A DNA stretch of 33,161 nt, from the NCBI GenBank assembly GCA_025934895.1, contig JAICWH010000029.1, positions 1-33,161 of the forward strand, written 5' to 3'. Made by a program: the position numbers and the translations under genes. Every line of letters begins with the position of its first letter. Positions within the stretch are counted from its first letter, which is position 1. Below, in pieces: positions 23,667 to 31,516 of the stretch. The notes beneath the pieces were generated by a model that ran no database searches, was not told where the DNA came from, and was given only the letters and a program-made list of their open reading frames with translations. The DNA comes from Nocardioidaceae bacterium. GTDB lineage: Bacteria; Actinomycetota; Actinomycetes; Propionibacteriales; Nocardioidaceae.

Positions 23667-24446
23667 TCAGGTCAGCAGGCCTCGCAGCAGCGCGGCGGTG
23701 TCGTCGCAGTGGCGCTCCATGACCCGCCGGGCCCTGGTCGGCTCGCTCGCCAGAACGGCGCCGAGGATCAGCCGGTGCTGGCGGTCGGAGTGCTCGATGT
23801 TGACGGCCAGCACGGGGATCGCACTGAGCATGTCGTGCAGGTCGGCCTGCACCACTGTCACGGACTGGACGGTCAGCGCCGAGTCGGTCACCGCGGCGAT
23901 CGCGAGGTGGAACCGCGAGTCGGCCTGCCGGTGCTCGGCCGGGTCGGTGGCGCCGGCCACCTCGTCGTGCGCTGCGACCAGGAGGTCCCGTTCGGCGACG
24001 CCGAGCTTCCGTGAGGCAGCGATGTAGGCGGCCCCCGGCTCGACCACCCGCCGGAACACCAGGGTGTCGCGCAGGTGCTCACTGCGCGGTCCCAGGGCCC
24101 GGGCGCCACGCGCGGACGGTCGTCGAGGCCGGTAGCAGACCACCGTGCCGCCGCCCCGGCCCCGCGTGGTCTGGACGAACTCGGCGGCGCGCAACCCGGC
24201 CATCGCCTCCCGCAGAGTGGCTCGCGAGACACCCAGCCGCTCGGCGAGCTCCCGCTCCGGTGGGAGGGTGGTGCCCCGCGGGTAGACGCCGAGCCGGATC
24301 GCAGTCGCCAGCTGCTCCACGCAGCCCTCGAAGGCGTGGTGGCCACGGACGGCACGCAGCACGCTGTCACCGAGCTCCCACCCGGGCCCGGGACCCACCT
24401 CGGCGCCGCGGTCGACGCGGGAGTCGAGGTGGGAGGCGGCAGGCAC
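23667..24446 (-). CDS. GntR/FadR-family transcriptional regulator
   Basis: About 259 residues from the GTG at 24446. An N-terminal winged helix has the GntR signature (LPPERELAERLGVSRATLRE, then AMAGLRAAEFVQTTRGRGGG) and a C-terminal FCD ligand-binding domain has its metal-type pattern (DSRFHLAIAAVTDS, RQHRLILGAV, MERHCDD). It probably represses this operon and the divergent permease operon until a pathway amine or acid binds. A TTG at 24482 would extend it by 12 residues but lies in its own promoter. On the minus strand TTGACG (24482-24477), 18 bp, GAGACT (24458-24453) and 6 nt precede GTG 24446, favouring a leaderless start there. A perfect palindrome sits just beyond the -35. Confidence 0.88.
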   Translation of the reverse strand: MPAASHLDSRVDRGAEVGPGPGWELGDSVLRAVRGHHAFEGCVEQLATAIRLGVYPRGTTLPPERELAERLGVSRATLREAMAGLRAAEFVQTTRGRGGGTVVCYRPRRPSARGARALGPRSEHLRDTLVFRRVVEPGAAYIAASRKLGVAERDLLVAAHDEVAGATDPAEHRQADSRFHLAIAAVTDSALTVQSVTVVQADLHDMLSAIPVLAVNIEHSDRQHRLILGAVLASEPTRARRVMERHCDDTAALLRGLLT

Positions 24447-24483
24447 GGGCCAAGTCTCATGACATCCGGGCGACCACGTCAAT

Positions 24484-24499
24484 GGTTTGACATCAAACC
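24484..24499. promoter_or_regulatory. Perfect 7-2-7 palindromic operator between divergent operons
   Basis: GGTTTGA-CA-TCAAACC. It contains a consensus TTGACA (24487-24492) that can serve as the -35 of the permease operon, and it abuts the -35 of the GntR gene on the other strand. A FadR/GntR dimer bound here would block both promoters. A weaker repeat CGTCT-N6-AGACG lies at 24506-24521. Confidence 0.7.
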
Positions 24500-24577
24500 T
24501 TTATCCGTCTGCATCTAGACGGTCAGTTCTCCACGACGCTACTTTGGGCCGACCTCGTCACATGCATCGGAGATGAC

Positions 24578-26134
24578 ATGACCGAATCCACCGAACTGTC
24601 GCAGGACGAGCAGATGCTCGCCAAGCTCGGCTACAAGCAGGAGCTGAACCGCTCCTGGTCGGGCTTCTCGAACTTCGCCATCTCGTTCTCCATCATCTCC
24701 ATCCTGGCGGGCTGCTTCACGACCTTCTACCAGGGTTGGAACAACGGCGGTCCGGTCGCGATCTCGTGGGGCTGGCCGATCGTCTCGCTGTTCATCCTGA
24801 TCATCGGCCTCACCATGTCCGAGCTCGTGTCGGCCTACCCGACCTCGGGAGGGATCTACTGGTGGGCGGCCAAGCTGGGCGGCCCGGCGGCCGGCTTCTT
24901 CACAGGCTGGCTCAACCTGATCGGACTGCTGGCCGTGACGGCGTCCGTGGCGTACGGCGCCGCGACGTTCTTCGACCTCACGCTGAGCACCGTCTCCTCG
25001 GGCTGGGCCGGGGGCGCAGGTCTCGGTCGAACCTACGCGATCTTCCTGGTCATCCTGGCGCTCGCCGCTCTGGCCAACATCTTCGGCGGGCACCTGATGG
25101 CCATCATCAACAACATCTCGGTGTGGTGGCACGTCGGCGGTGCGGCCCTGGTGATCCTGATCCTGGCGTTCATCCCCAAGACGCACCAGGCCGTCAGCTG
25201 GGTGTTCACCACCAAGATCAACAACTCCGGCTTCGACGGCGGTGCGGTCGGTGACCTGAAGTTCTGGTTCCTGGTCCTGCCGCTCGGGCTGCTGCTGACG
25301 CAGTACACCATCACCGGCTTCGACGCCTCCGCACACCTGTCGGAGGAGACGTCGGCCGCCTCGGAGGCGGCCGCGAAGGGGATCTGGCGGTCCATCGCCT
25401 ACTCCGCGATCGGCGGCTACGTGCTGCTTCTGGCCTTTCTGTTCGCCGTCCAGGACCCCGGCGGGGTCAGCAAGGGCGGCGGCGCGGTCGATGTGATCTT
25501 CGGACAGGCCCTGCCCCAGGGCTGGCACTTCGTGGTGCTGCTCATCTCGACGGCAGGACAGCTGTTCTGCACGGCCGCGTGCATGACGAGCTGCTCGCGG
25601 ATGACGTTCGCGTTCAGCCGGGACGGTGCCATCCCCGGCTCGCGGATGTGGTCCAAGGTCAACCCGAGGACGAAGGTGCCCGTCAACGCCGTGCTGCTGT
25701 CGTTCGCGGTGGGCGCGATCATCACCGCTCCCGCTCTGGTCAGCGTCAACGGGGTGCCGGTCGCGTTCCTCGCGGTGGTGTCGATCGCGGTGATCGGGCT
25801 GTACCTCGCCTTCGCCGTCCCGATCTTCCTGCGGTGGCGGCTCGGCGACTCGTTCGAGACAGGGTCGTGGAACCTCGGTGCGAAGTACAAGTGGATGAAC
25901 ATCCTGGCCGTCGTGGAGATCGCCATCGTGTCGATCTACTTCATCCTGCCGTTCACCCCGACCGGCACGCCCGGCAACAAGGACTTCACCTGGAGCAGCG
26001 TCAACTACGCGCCGATCCTGACCTTCGGCACGCTGATCGTGCTGGCGATCTGGTGGAAGGCGTCAGCGAAGCACTGGTTCACCGGGCCCAAGCACACCAT
26101 CGACACCGACGTCATCGAGGCTTTCGAAGACTGA
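24578..26134 (+). CDS. APC-family amino acid/amine permease
   Basis: 518 residues, about twelve hydrophobic helices, for example ISFSIISILAGCFTTFY (about 35-51), WPIVSLFILIIGLTMSELV (about 66-84) and FWFLVLPLGLLLTQYTI. Typical APC features are GWLNLIGLLAVTASVAYG and the TGFDASAHLSEET motif of the amino-acid/choline transporter subgroup (UgaP, HNM1 and bacterial GABA or ethanolamine permeases). It should import an amine or amino acid by proton symport across the cytoplasmic membrane. GGAG lies 5 nt before the ATG. The gene opens the rightward operon, divergent from the GntR regulator, with the palindromic operator in between. Substrate assignment to the amine used by the locus is inference. 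Confidence 0.9.
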   Translation: MTESTELSQDEQMLAKLGYKQELNRSWSGFSNFAISFSIISILAGCFTTFYQGWNNGGPVAISWGWPIVSLFILIIGLTMSELVSAYPTSGGIYWWAAKLGGPAAGFFTGWLNLIGLLAVTASVAYGAATFFDLTLSTVSSGWAGGAGLGRTYAIFLVILALAALANIFGGHLMAIINNISVWWHVGGAALVILILAFIPKTHQAVSWVFTTKINNSGFDGGAVGDLKFWFLVLPLGLLLTQYTITGFDASAHLSEETSAASEAAAKGIWRSIAYSAIGGYVLLLAFLFAVQDPGGVSKGGGAVDVIFGQALPQGWHFVVLLISTAGQLFCTAACMTSCSRMTFAFSRDGAIPGSRMWSKVNPRTKVPVNAVLLSFAVGAIITAPALVSVNGVPVAFLAVVSIAVIGLYLAFAVPIFLRWRLGDSFETGSWNLGAKYKWMNILAVVEIAIVSIYFILPFTPTGTPGNKDFTWSSVNYAPILTFGTLIVLAIWWKASAKHWFTGPKHTIDTDVIEAFED

Positions 26135-26135
26135 C

Positions 26136-27056
26136 GTGCACGAGCCGGAGGGCGGACTGGACGACCTGCTGGACCAGATCCCTGTGCTGGCGGGGCTGCC
26201 ACGCTCGGTCGTGGAGCTGCACGGCGGGCTGACCAACAAGAACCTCCGGGTCACCACGAGCCGCGGCGACTACGTCGTGCGCCGGTTCCGCGGCGACGCC
26301 GAGCTGCTCGGCATCGACCGGGACGCCGAGCACGCGAACACGGTGGCGGCCGCGCGGGCCGGCGTGGGCGCGCCGGTCGTCGACTACGTGCCGGAGCTGG
26401 GCGTGCTGGTGCTCGGGTTCCTCGGCGGACGTACCTACGACAACGCCACGTTCGCCGAGCCCGGTGTGCCGGCCCGCGCCGCCCACGCGATCCGCAGGCT
26501 GCACGAAGGGCCGCGGTTCGTCGGCGACTTCGACATGTTCGACCGGCAGCGGCGCTACCTGCGCACGGTGCACGAGCACGGCTACCCCCTCGTCGAGGGG
26601 TACGTCGACCTGGCCGACCGGTTCGCCGAGGTGCGCCAGGCACTCGCCGCACGCGCAGAGCCGACGGTGCCCTGCAACAACGACCTGCTGGCCGGGAACT
26701 TCGTCGACGACGGGGAGCGGCTGTGGCTGATCGACTACGAGTACTCCGGCAACAACGACGCCTGCTTCGAGCTCGGCAACACCAGCACCGAGTGCGACCT
26801 CGACCGCGACCAGGTCGAGGAGCTGGTGTCGGCGTACTTCGGGAGAACCCTGCGCAGCAGCAAGCTGGCGCGGGTGCGGCTGCAGGCGCTGGTATCGGCC
26901 TACGGCTGGTCGCTGTGGGGCGCCATCCAGGCGGCCGTGAGCAGCATCGACTTCGACTTCGAGGCCTGGAGTAGCGAACGGTTCGAGAAGGCGGCCCGCG
27001 GACTGACCGGTGACCGGCTGCCGGCGCTGCTGGAGGAGGTCACCCGTGCCGACTGA
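26136..27056 (+). CDS. Choline/ethanolamine kinase-like phosphotransferase (APH fold)
   Basis: 306 residues. The kinase-like fold of aminoglycoside phosphotransferases and choline kinases: nucleotide loop HGGLTNKNLRV (about 28-38), a Lys-equivalent strand YVVRRFRG, the catalytic loop CNNDLLAGNF near 181 (Asn where the family usually has His in HNDxxxxN) and the metal-binding LIDYEYSGNND near 203 followed by ELGNTS. This last segment is typical of choline/ethanolamine kinases. It should phosphorylate a hydroxyl group of an amino alcohol with ATP. The GTG start is 1 bp after the permease stop. The gene overlaps the FAD-GcvT gene by 11 bp, so the three are one operon. A kinase is unusual beside a Puu-like set. 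Confidence 0.82.
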   Translation: MHEPEGGLDDLLDQIPVLAGLPRSVVELHGGLTNKNLRVTTSRGDYVVRRFRGDAELLGIDRDAEHANTVAAARAGVGAPVVDYVPELGVLVLGFLGGRTYDNATFAEPGVPARAAHAIRRLHEGPRFVGDFDMFDRQRRYLRTVHEHGYPLVEGYVDLADRFAEVRQALAARAEPTVPCNNDLLAGNFVDDGERLWLIDYEYSGNNDACFELGNTSTECDLDRDQVEELVSAYFGRTLRSSKLARVRLQALVSAYGWSLWGAIQAAVSSIDFDFEAWSSERFEKAARGLTGDRLPALLEEVTRAD

Positions 27057-29454
27057 CCTGCCGACCCGGGCCCGCGTCGTGGTCGTCGGGGGTGGCGTCA
27101 TCGGCACCAGCACCGCCTACCACCTCTCGGCCCTCGGCTGGAGTGACGTGCTGCTCCTGGAGCAGGGCACCCTGTCGTGCGGCACCACCTGGCACGCCGC
27201 GGGCCTGGTGGGCCAGCTGCGCGCCTCGGAGAGCGGCACCCGGCTGGTGCAGCGCAGCGGCGAGCTCTACGCCCGGCTCGAGGCGGAGACCGGGTTGTCG
27301 GCGGGCTACCGGCAGTGCGGAGGCGTCATCGTCGCCCGCACCCCCGACCGGATGACCCAGCTGCGGCGCACCGCTGCGACCGCTGCGGCCTACGGTCTCG
27401 AGTGCTCGATGATGACCCCGGCCGAGGCCCTTGAGCGGTGGCCGGTGATGCAGGTCGAGGACCTGCTCGGGGCGATCTGGCTGCCCGGGGACGGCACGGC
27501 CAGTCCCACCGACCTCACCATGGCGCTCGCCAAGGGTGCCAGGATGCGCGGCGCCCGGATCCAGGAGCACACCCGCGTGGTCGACGTACTCACCAAGGAC
27601 GGTGCCGTGACCGGGGTCCGCACCGACCGGGGTGACGTCGAGGCCGAGGTCGTCGTGAACTGCGCCGGCCAGTGGGCCGCGCAGCTGGGCCGGATGGCCG
27701 GGGTGAACGTGCCGCTGCACTCGTGCGAGCACTTCTACGTCGTCACCGACCAGATCGACGGAGTGGGCAGCGGCCTGCCGATCATGCGTGACCCGGACGG
27801 CTGGACCTACTTCAAGGAGGAGGTCGGCGGGCTCGTCGTCGGCGGCTTCGAGCCCGAGGCCAAGCCGTGGCTCGGTCCTGACGACATCCCCTACCCGTTC
27901 GAGTTCCGGCTCCTGGACGAGGACTGGGAGCACGTCGAGATCCTGCTGGAGAGCGCCCTGCTGAGGGTCCCCGCCCTGCGGGAGACCGGCATCCGCAGGT
28001 TCTACAACGGCCCGGAGAGCTTCACGCCCGACAACCAGTTCCTGCTCGGTGAGGCACCCGAGCTCCGCGGCTTCTTCGTGGGCGCCGGCTTCAACTCGGT
28101 CGGCATCGCCTCAGCCGGTGGCGCCGGGCAGGCGCTGGCCGAGTGGGTGGTCGCGGGTGAGCCCACCAGCGACCTGGTGGCCGTGGACATCCGCCGCTTC
28201 GCGCCGTTCCATGCGAACCACCGCTGGCTGCGTGAGCGGGTGGTGGAGGTGCTCGGCCTGCACTACGCCGTGCCGTGGCCGAACCGGGAGCTGGAGAGCG
28301 CCCGGCCGCTGCGGTGCTCACCGCTGCACGAGCGGCTGGCCGCCCGCAACGCGGTGTTCGGGTCGAAGATGGGGTGGGAGCGGCCGCTGTTCTTCGGCCC
28401 TCCCGGCGCGAGCCTGGCGTACTCCTGGGAGCGGCCGGCCTGGCTGCCGTGGTCCGCGGCCGAACAGCGCGCCACGCGCACCGACGTCGCGGTGTTCGAC
28501 ATGACCTCGTTCTCGACGTACCTCGTGACCGGACGGGACGCGGAGGCCACCTTGCAGTGGCTGTGCACCGCCGACGTGGCGGTTCCGGTGGGCCGGGTCG
28601 TCTACACCGCGATGCTCAACGCGCGGGGCACCTACGAGGCCGACCTGACCGTGACCCGGGTCGCAGCCGACGAGTTCCTCCTGGTCAGCAGCTCGGCGAG
28701 CACGGTCCGCGACCTCGACTGGGTGCGGCGGCACGTGCCCGTGGGCCACGACACCCGGGTGGTCGACGTGACGTCGTCCTACGCGGTGCTCGGAGTCATG
28801 GGGCCGCGCTCGCGGGAGCTGCTGGCGGCGTTGTCGCAGGACCCCTTCGACGGGCCGTTCGGCTCCTCCCGCGTGGTCACCCTCGGTGCCGCGACGGTGC
28901 GAGCCACCCGGGTCACCTATGTGGGCGAGCTGGGCTGGGAGCTCTACGTGGCCACCGAGCTCGCCGCCGGCGTGTACGACGACCTGGTCGCCGGCGGCGC
29001 GGCGGATGCGGGCTACTACGCCATCGAGTCGATGCGGCTGGAGAAGGGCTACCGCGCCTTCGGTCGCGAGCTCACGCCGGACCACTCGCCGGTCGAGGCG
29101 GGCCTGCTGTTCGCCTGCAAGTTGCGGACCGGCGTCGACTTCCTGGGCCGCCCGGCGCTCGAGGCGGCCCGCGCTGCGGCGCCGACGAGACGGCTGGTGT
29201 CCTTCGTGCTCGAGGACCCCGAGCCGATGCTGTGGGGCGGCGAGCTGGTGCTGCGCGACGGGACCGCGGTCGGTCAGGTCACCAGTGCCGCCTGGGGTGA
29301 GGCGGTCGGAGCCTGCGTCGGGCTCGCCTACGTCGCCGCCGCGGAGGACCTGCCGGCGGGCGGCTACGCCGTCGACGTGGCAGGGGAGGTGCGCCGCGTG
29401 CGGGTCGATGTGCGGGCGCCGTACGACCCGGGCAACCAGCGGGTGCGCGGCTAG
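27046..29454 (+). CDS. Dimethylglycine/sarcosine dehydrogenase-like FAD-GcvT fusion protein
   Basis: 802 residues, the length of mitochondrial and bacterial dimethylglycine dehydrogenases. An N-terminal FAD-dependent DAO domain has VVVVGGGVIGTSTAYHL and LEQG. The motif SCGTTWHAAGLVGQLR contains His50, matching the His that binds FAD covalently in the family. A central FAO_M region follows. A GcvT folate-binding part (about 440-690) and GcvT C-terminal barrel (about 700-802) include MLNARGTYEADLTVTR and MRLEKGYRAFGRELTPDHSP. Such enzymes remove N-methyl groups oxidatively and pass the C1 unit to tetrahydrofolate. GGAGGAGG lies 6 nt before GTG 27046. Last gene of the rightward operon; in the Puu comparison it stands in the PuuB position. 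The exact methylated amine is unknown. Confidence 0.9.
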   Translation: MPTDLPTRARVVVVGGGVIGTSTAYHLSALGWSDVLLLEQGTLSCGTTWHAAGLVGQLRASESGTRLVQRSGELYARLEAETGLSAGYRQCGGVIVARTPDRMTQLRRTAATAAAYGLECSMMTPAEALERWPVMQVEDLLGAIWLPGDGTASPTDLTMALAKGARMRGARIQEHTRVVDVLTKDGAVTGVRTDRGDVEAEVVVNCAGQWAAQLGRMAGVNVPLHSCEHFYVVTDQIDGVGSGLPIMRDPDGWTYFKEEVGGLVVGGFEPEAKPWLGPDDIPYPFEFRLLDEDWEHVEILLESALLRVPALRETGIRRFYNGPESFTPDNQFLLGEAPELRGFFVGAGFNSVGIASAGGAGQALAEWVVAGEPTSDLVAVDIRRFAPFHANHRWLRERVVEVLGLHYAVPWPNRELESARPLRCSPLHERLAARNAVFGSKMGWERPLFFGPPGASLAYSWERPAWLPWSAAEQRATRTDVAVFDMTSFSTYLVTGRDAEATLQWLCTADVAVPVGRVVYTAMLNARGTYEADLTVTRVAADEFLLVSSSASTVRDLDWVRRHVPVGHDTRVVDVTSSYAVLGVMGPRSRELLAALSQDPFDGPFGSSRVVTLGAATVRATRVTYVGELGWELYVATELAAGVYDDLVAGGAADAGYYAIESMRLEKGYRAFGRELTPDHSPVEAGLLFACKLRTGVDFLGRPALEAARAAAPTRRLVSFVLEDPEPMLWGGELVLRDGTAVGQVTSAAWGEAVGACVGLAYVAAAEDLPAGGYAVDVAGEVRRVRVDVRAPYDPGNQRVRG

Positions 29455-30338
29455 CCGGTGAACCCGGCGTGCACGTGGTCGTGGTGGGTGGCGTCGCTGA
29501 ACCACTGGGGGCCCTGACCCAGCAGGTAGGGGCCGCCTACGTTGTAGGACCCCGCCGCAGCGGCCGCCTCCATGTAGCCCGTGACCAGTCGGCGCGGGGT
29601 GTCGCGGGAGACCACGAGGTGCCCGTCGACACGGAACGTGTCGAAGGCCCGGCCCTGCGGGTGGTCGCTGAGCCGGTCGGTGCCGAACACGTGCAGCGGG
29701 TGCCCGGAGCGGACCACGCTGACGCCGACGCGGTAGCGCTCGGAGAGTCGCAGCAGCGCCGTCAGCACGCTGACGTGCACCCGCCCCGAGCGGACGTCCG
29801 CACGTGCCGCCGGTGGTAGGTCGATCCGCCCGCTCCCCAGCACCCTGCGCTCCTCGTCGGTGGACCGGTGCGGTGCTCCCGGGTGGGAGGGGTGCACCGC
29901 GGTGACCCGCCAGCCGGCTGTGGTGCGGCTCAGCCGGACGTCGTACGTCGCCCCGCCGCTGACCACCGCACGGCCGCGGCGGTGCCAGGACCGGGTCACC
30001 ACCAGGACGCTGACGGTGTCGGCGAGCAGGCCGCCGTACTGCGCTTCGAGCACCTGCACCACCGACCCGCGGTCGGCGTCGCGACGTTCGATCGCACGCA
30101 CGGCGGTGGCCTTGGCCCGAGGTGACAGGTCGGCGGGGTCGGGCCGCCAGGGGCTCACTGGCGGCAGCGGCGGTGCGCTCGGCGTCGCCGTCGGCCCCCC
30201 ACCTGGTGTCGAGGGCCGCGGCACCGAGGGCGACGAGGAGTGCCGGGGGGAGGGCCGAGGCTCCGGCGAGCTCGTGCAGCCGGCCAGCAGGAGCCCGGCC
30301 CCGAGCAGCAGGAACTCCCGGCGGTCAGTCCTCGGCAT
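29451..30338 (-). CDS. Tat-type lipoprotein with LAS-family (M15-like) metallopeptidase motifs
   Basis: 295 residues. The N-terminus TDRREFLLLGAGLLLAGC combines a twin-arginine motif with a lipobox (LAGC, Cys about 21), so it is predicted to be exported folded and lipid-anchored. A 40-residue Ser/Pro linker follows. The C-terminal half has SDHPQGRAFD (His226, Asp233) and HHDHVHAGF (285-293), the H-x6-D and HxH pattern that binds zinc in D-Ala-D-Ala carboxypeptidase/lysostaphin-type (LAS) peptidases. A role in cell-wall peptide trimming is possible, but overall similarity to known peptidases looks low. Its ATG overlaps the stop of the 54-codon ORF upstream (TGATG). Its stop shares the bases CTAG with the convergent FAD-GcvT gene. 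Confidence 0.7.
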   Translation of the reverse strand: MPRTDRREFLLLGAGLLLAGCTSSPEPRPSPRHSSSPSVPRPSTPGGGPTATPSAPPLPPVSPWRPDPADLSPRAKATAVRAIERRDADRGSVVQVLEAQYGGLLADTVSVLVVTRSWHRRGRAVVSGGATYDVRLSRTTAGWRVTAVHPSHPGAPHRSTDEERRVLGSGRIDLPPAARADVRSGRVHVSVLTALLRLSERYRVGVSVVRSGHPLHVFGTDRLSDHPQGRAFDTFRVDGHLVVSRDTPRRLVTGYMEAAAAAGSYNVGGPYLLGQGPQWFSDATHHDHVHAGFTG

Positions 30339-30351
30339 CAGTCCTCGGCAT
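30326..30351 (-). repeat. 13-bp tandem duplication at a gene start
   Basis: CAGTCCTCGGCAT occurs twice in succession (30326-30338, 30339-30351). On the minus strand each copy begins ATGCCGAGGACTG. The right copy gives the end of the 54-codon ORF and the left copy the start of the lipoprotein gene. Confidence 0.85.
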
Positions 30352-30502
30352 CGCCCTCCGTGACGGGGTCGAGCTGGTCCCGCAGCTCGCCGGTCACCTC
30401 GACCTGGGTGTCGTCCATCTCCGGACCATGCTGAGGCTCTCGCCGGTACGAGGACCCCGGGTCGTGCGGGTCAGCCGGTGGCGACGGGTCGGGGGGTGGC
30501 AT
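30338..30502 (-). CDS. Small acidic protein, 54 residues, unrecognised
   Basis: The ATG at 30502 is preceded by GGAAGGA with 6 nt spacing, a good ribosome binding site. The frame runs to a TGA whose last base is the A of the lipoprotein ATG (TGATG), a classical coupling arrangement. The product is Pro-rich at the start (MPPPDPSPPADPHDPGSS) and acidic at the end (DTQVEVTGELRDQLDPVTEG, then DAED). It has 15 Asp/Glu among 54 residues, three Arg and no Cys, Trp or membrane segment. I do not recognise a family. Coupling suggests co-production with the lipoprotein. It could also serve mainly as a leader ORF that delivers ribosomes to the next gene. Confidence 0.6.
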   Translation of the reverse strand: MPPPDPSPPADPHDPGSSYRREPQHGPEMDDTQVEVTGELRDQLDPVTEGDAED

Positions 30503-30587
30503 CGTCGGTCCTTCCGCTCGGGTGACCGTTCTCTACCCCCGACGCCCGCCGCCCATGTCCGTCCCGCCGGGTGAGGGTGCGGGTGTC

Positions 30588-30593
30588 TAGAGT
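30588..30593 (+). promoter_or_regulatory. -10 element of a putative leaderless GNAT-paaI-paaK promoter
   Basis: TAGAGT with 6 nt to the GTG at 30600, without a Shine-Dalgarno. Confidence 0.5.
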
Positions 30594-30599
30594 GTCGGC

Positions 30600-31076
30600 G
30601 TGGCCGACCTGCGACCCCTGCGCGACACCGACGTCGCGGACGTGCTGGCGCTCAACGATGCCAATGTGACCAACCTGGCGGCGATGGACGAGGCGAAGCT
30701 GCACGAGCTGAGGAACATCGCGGACCGCTTCGACGTGCTCGACGTGGACGGCGGCTTCGGCGGGTTCGTGATCACGTTCGCCCAGGGTGCGCCTTACGAC
30801 TCGGACAACTATCGCTGGTTCGGCGCCCGGCACCGCCGCTTCTACTACCTCGACCGGATCGTGCTGCACGAGTCGTTCCGCCGTCGGCGCCTCGGGACGT
30901 TCGTGTACGACGAGATCGAGCGGGTCGCGGCGCCGTACGGCCTGCTCGCCCTGGAGGTCAACCTGGTGCCACGCAACGACGCGTCGCTGGCCTTCCACGC
31001 GGGGCGGGGCTATGTCGAGGTCGGCCGGCTCGGCGACGAGCAGCACCTCGTGTCGCTGATGGAGAAGGGCCTGTGA
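30600..31076 (+). CDS. GNAT-family N-acetyltransferase
   Basis: 158 residues. The acetyl-CoA binding signature RRRRLGTFVYDEIERVA follows the YYLDRIVLHESF strand, and the C-terminal LEVNLVPRNDASLAFHAGRG gives motif B. The length suits a single GNAT domain acting on a small molecule or protein N-terminus; the substrate is unknown. The GTG start is supported by TAGAGT 6 nt upstream. The stop overlaps the GTG of the thioesterase gene (GTGA), so the gene is the first of a coupled three-gene operon with paaI and paaK. A role in phenylacetate metabolism is not established for such a protein. Confidence 0.88.
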   Translation: MADLRPLRDTDVADVLALNDANVTNLAAMDEAKLHELRNIADRFDVLDVDGGFGGFVITFAQGAPYDSDNYRWFGARHRRFYYLDRIVLHESFRRRRLGTFVYDEIERVAAPYGLLALEVNLVPRNDASLAFHAGRGYVEVGRLGDEQHLVSLMEKGL

Positions 31077-31516
31077 CGACGGCCCGCTCAGCGCAGGAGG
31101 TCGCCACCCGCGCAGCCGAGGCGATGTGGGCCGGGGACGCGGCGAGCCAGGCACTGGGCATCGAGCTGGTGCGGGTCGCACCCGGTCGTGCGACGGTGCG
31201 GATGACGGTGCGCGAGGACATGGTCAACGGTCACGCGATCGGGCACGGCGGGCTGACGTTCACACTGGCGGACTCGGCGTTCGCGTTCGCGTGCAACTCC
31301 TACAACCGCAGCACGGTCGCCGCGCACTGCGAGATCCGGTTCCTGGCACCGACCCGGCTCGGCGACGTGTTGGTCGCCTCGGCCGTCGAGCGCAGCCGGA
31401 AGGACCGCGACGGCGTCTATGACGTCACCGTGCACGTCGGCGACACGTTGGTCGCGGACTTCGTGGGGCACAGCAAGGAGGTTCGGGGCGTGCTGTTCAC
31501 GGATGAGGCGAGCTGA
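31073..31516 (+). CDS. paaI: PaaI-like hydroxyphenylacetyl-CoA thioesterase
   Basis: 147 residues, single hotdog domain. The segment NGHAIGHGGLTFTLADSAFAFACNS has the HGG and catalytic Asp pattern of PaaI thioesterases. CEIRFLAPTRLGDVLVASA and the final VADFVGHSKEV complete the family pattern. PaaI hydrolyses phenylacetyl-CoA and ring-hydroxylated dead-end CoA esters, freeing CoA in phenylacetate degradation. It is coupled to its neighbours on both sides: GTGA overlap with the GNAT gene and TGATG with paaK. Adjacency to paaK makes the PaaI assignment strong, although the ring-oxidation genes paaABCDE are not in the window. Confidence 0.9.
   Translation: MTTARSAQEVATRAAEAMWAGDAASQALGIELVRVAPGRATVRMTVREDMVNGHAIGHGGLTFTLADSAFAFACNSYNRSTVAAHCEIRFLAPTRLGDVLVASAVERSRKDRDGVYDVTVHVGDTLVADFVGHSKEVRGVLFTDEAS

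Noticed and set aside
24482-24482. TTG 24482 as the start of the GntR regulator
   Set aside because: It lies within the -35 of the regulator's own promoter and has no RBS. GTG 24446 has properly spaced promoter elements and gives the usual family length.
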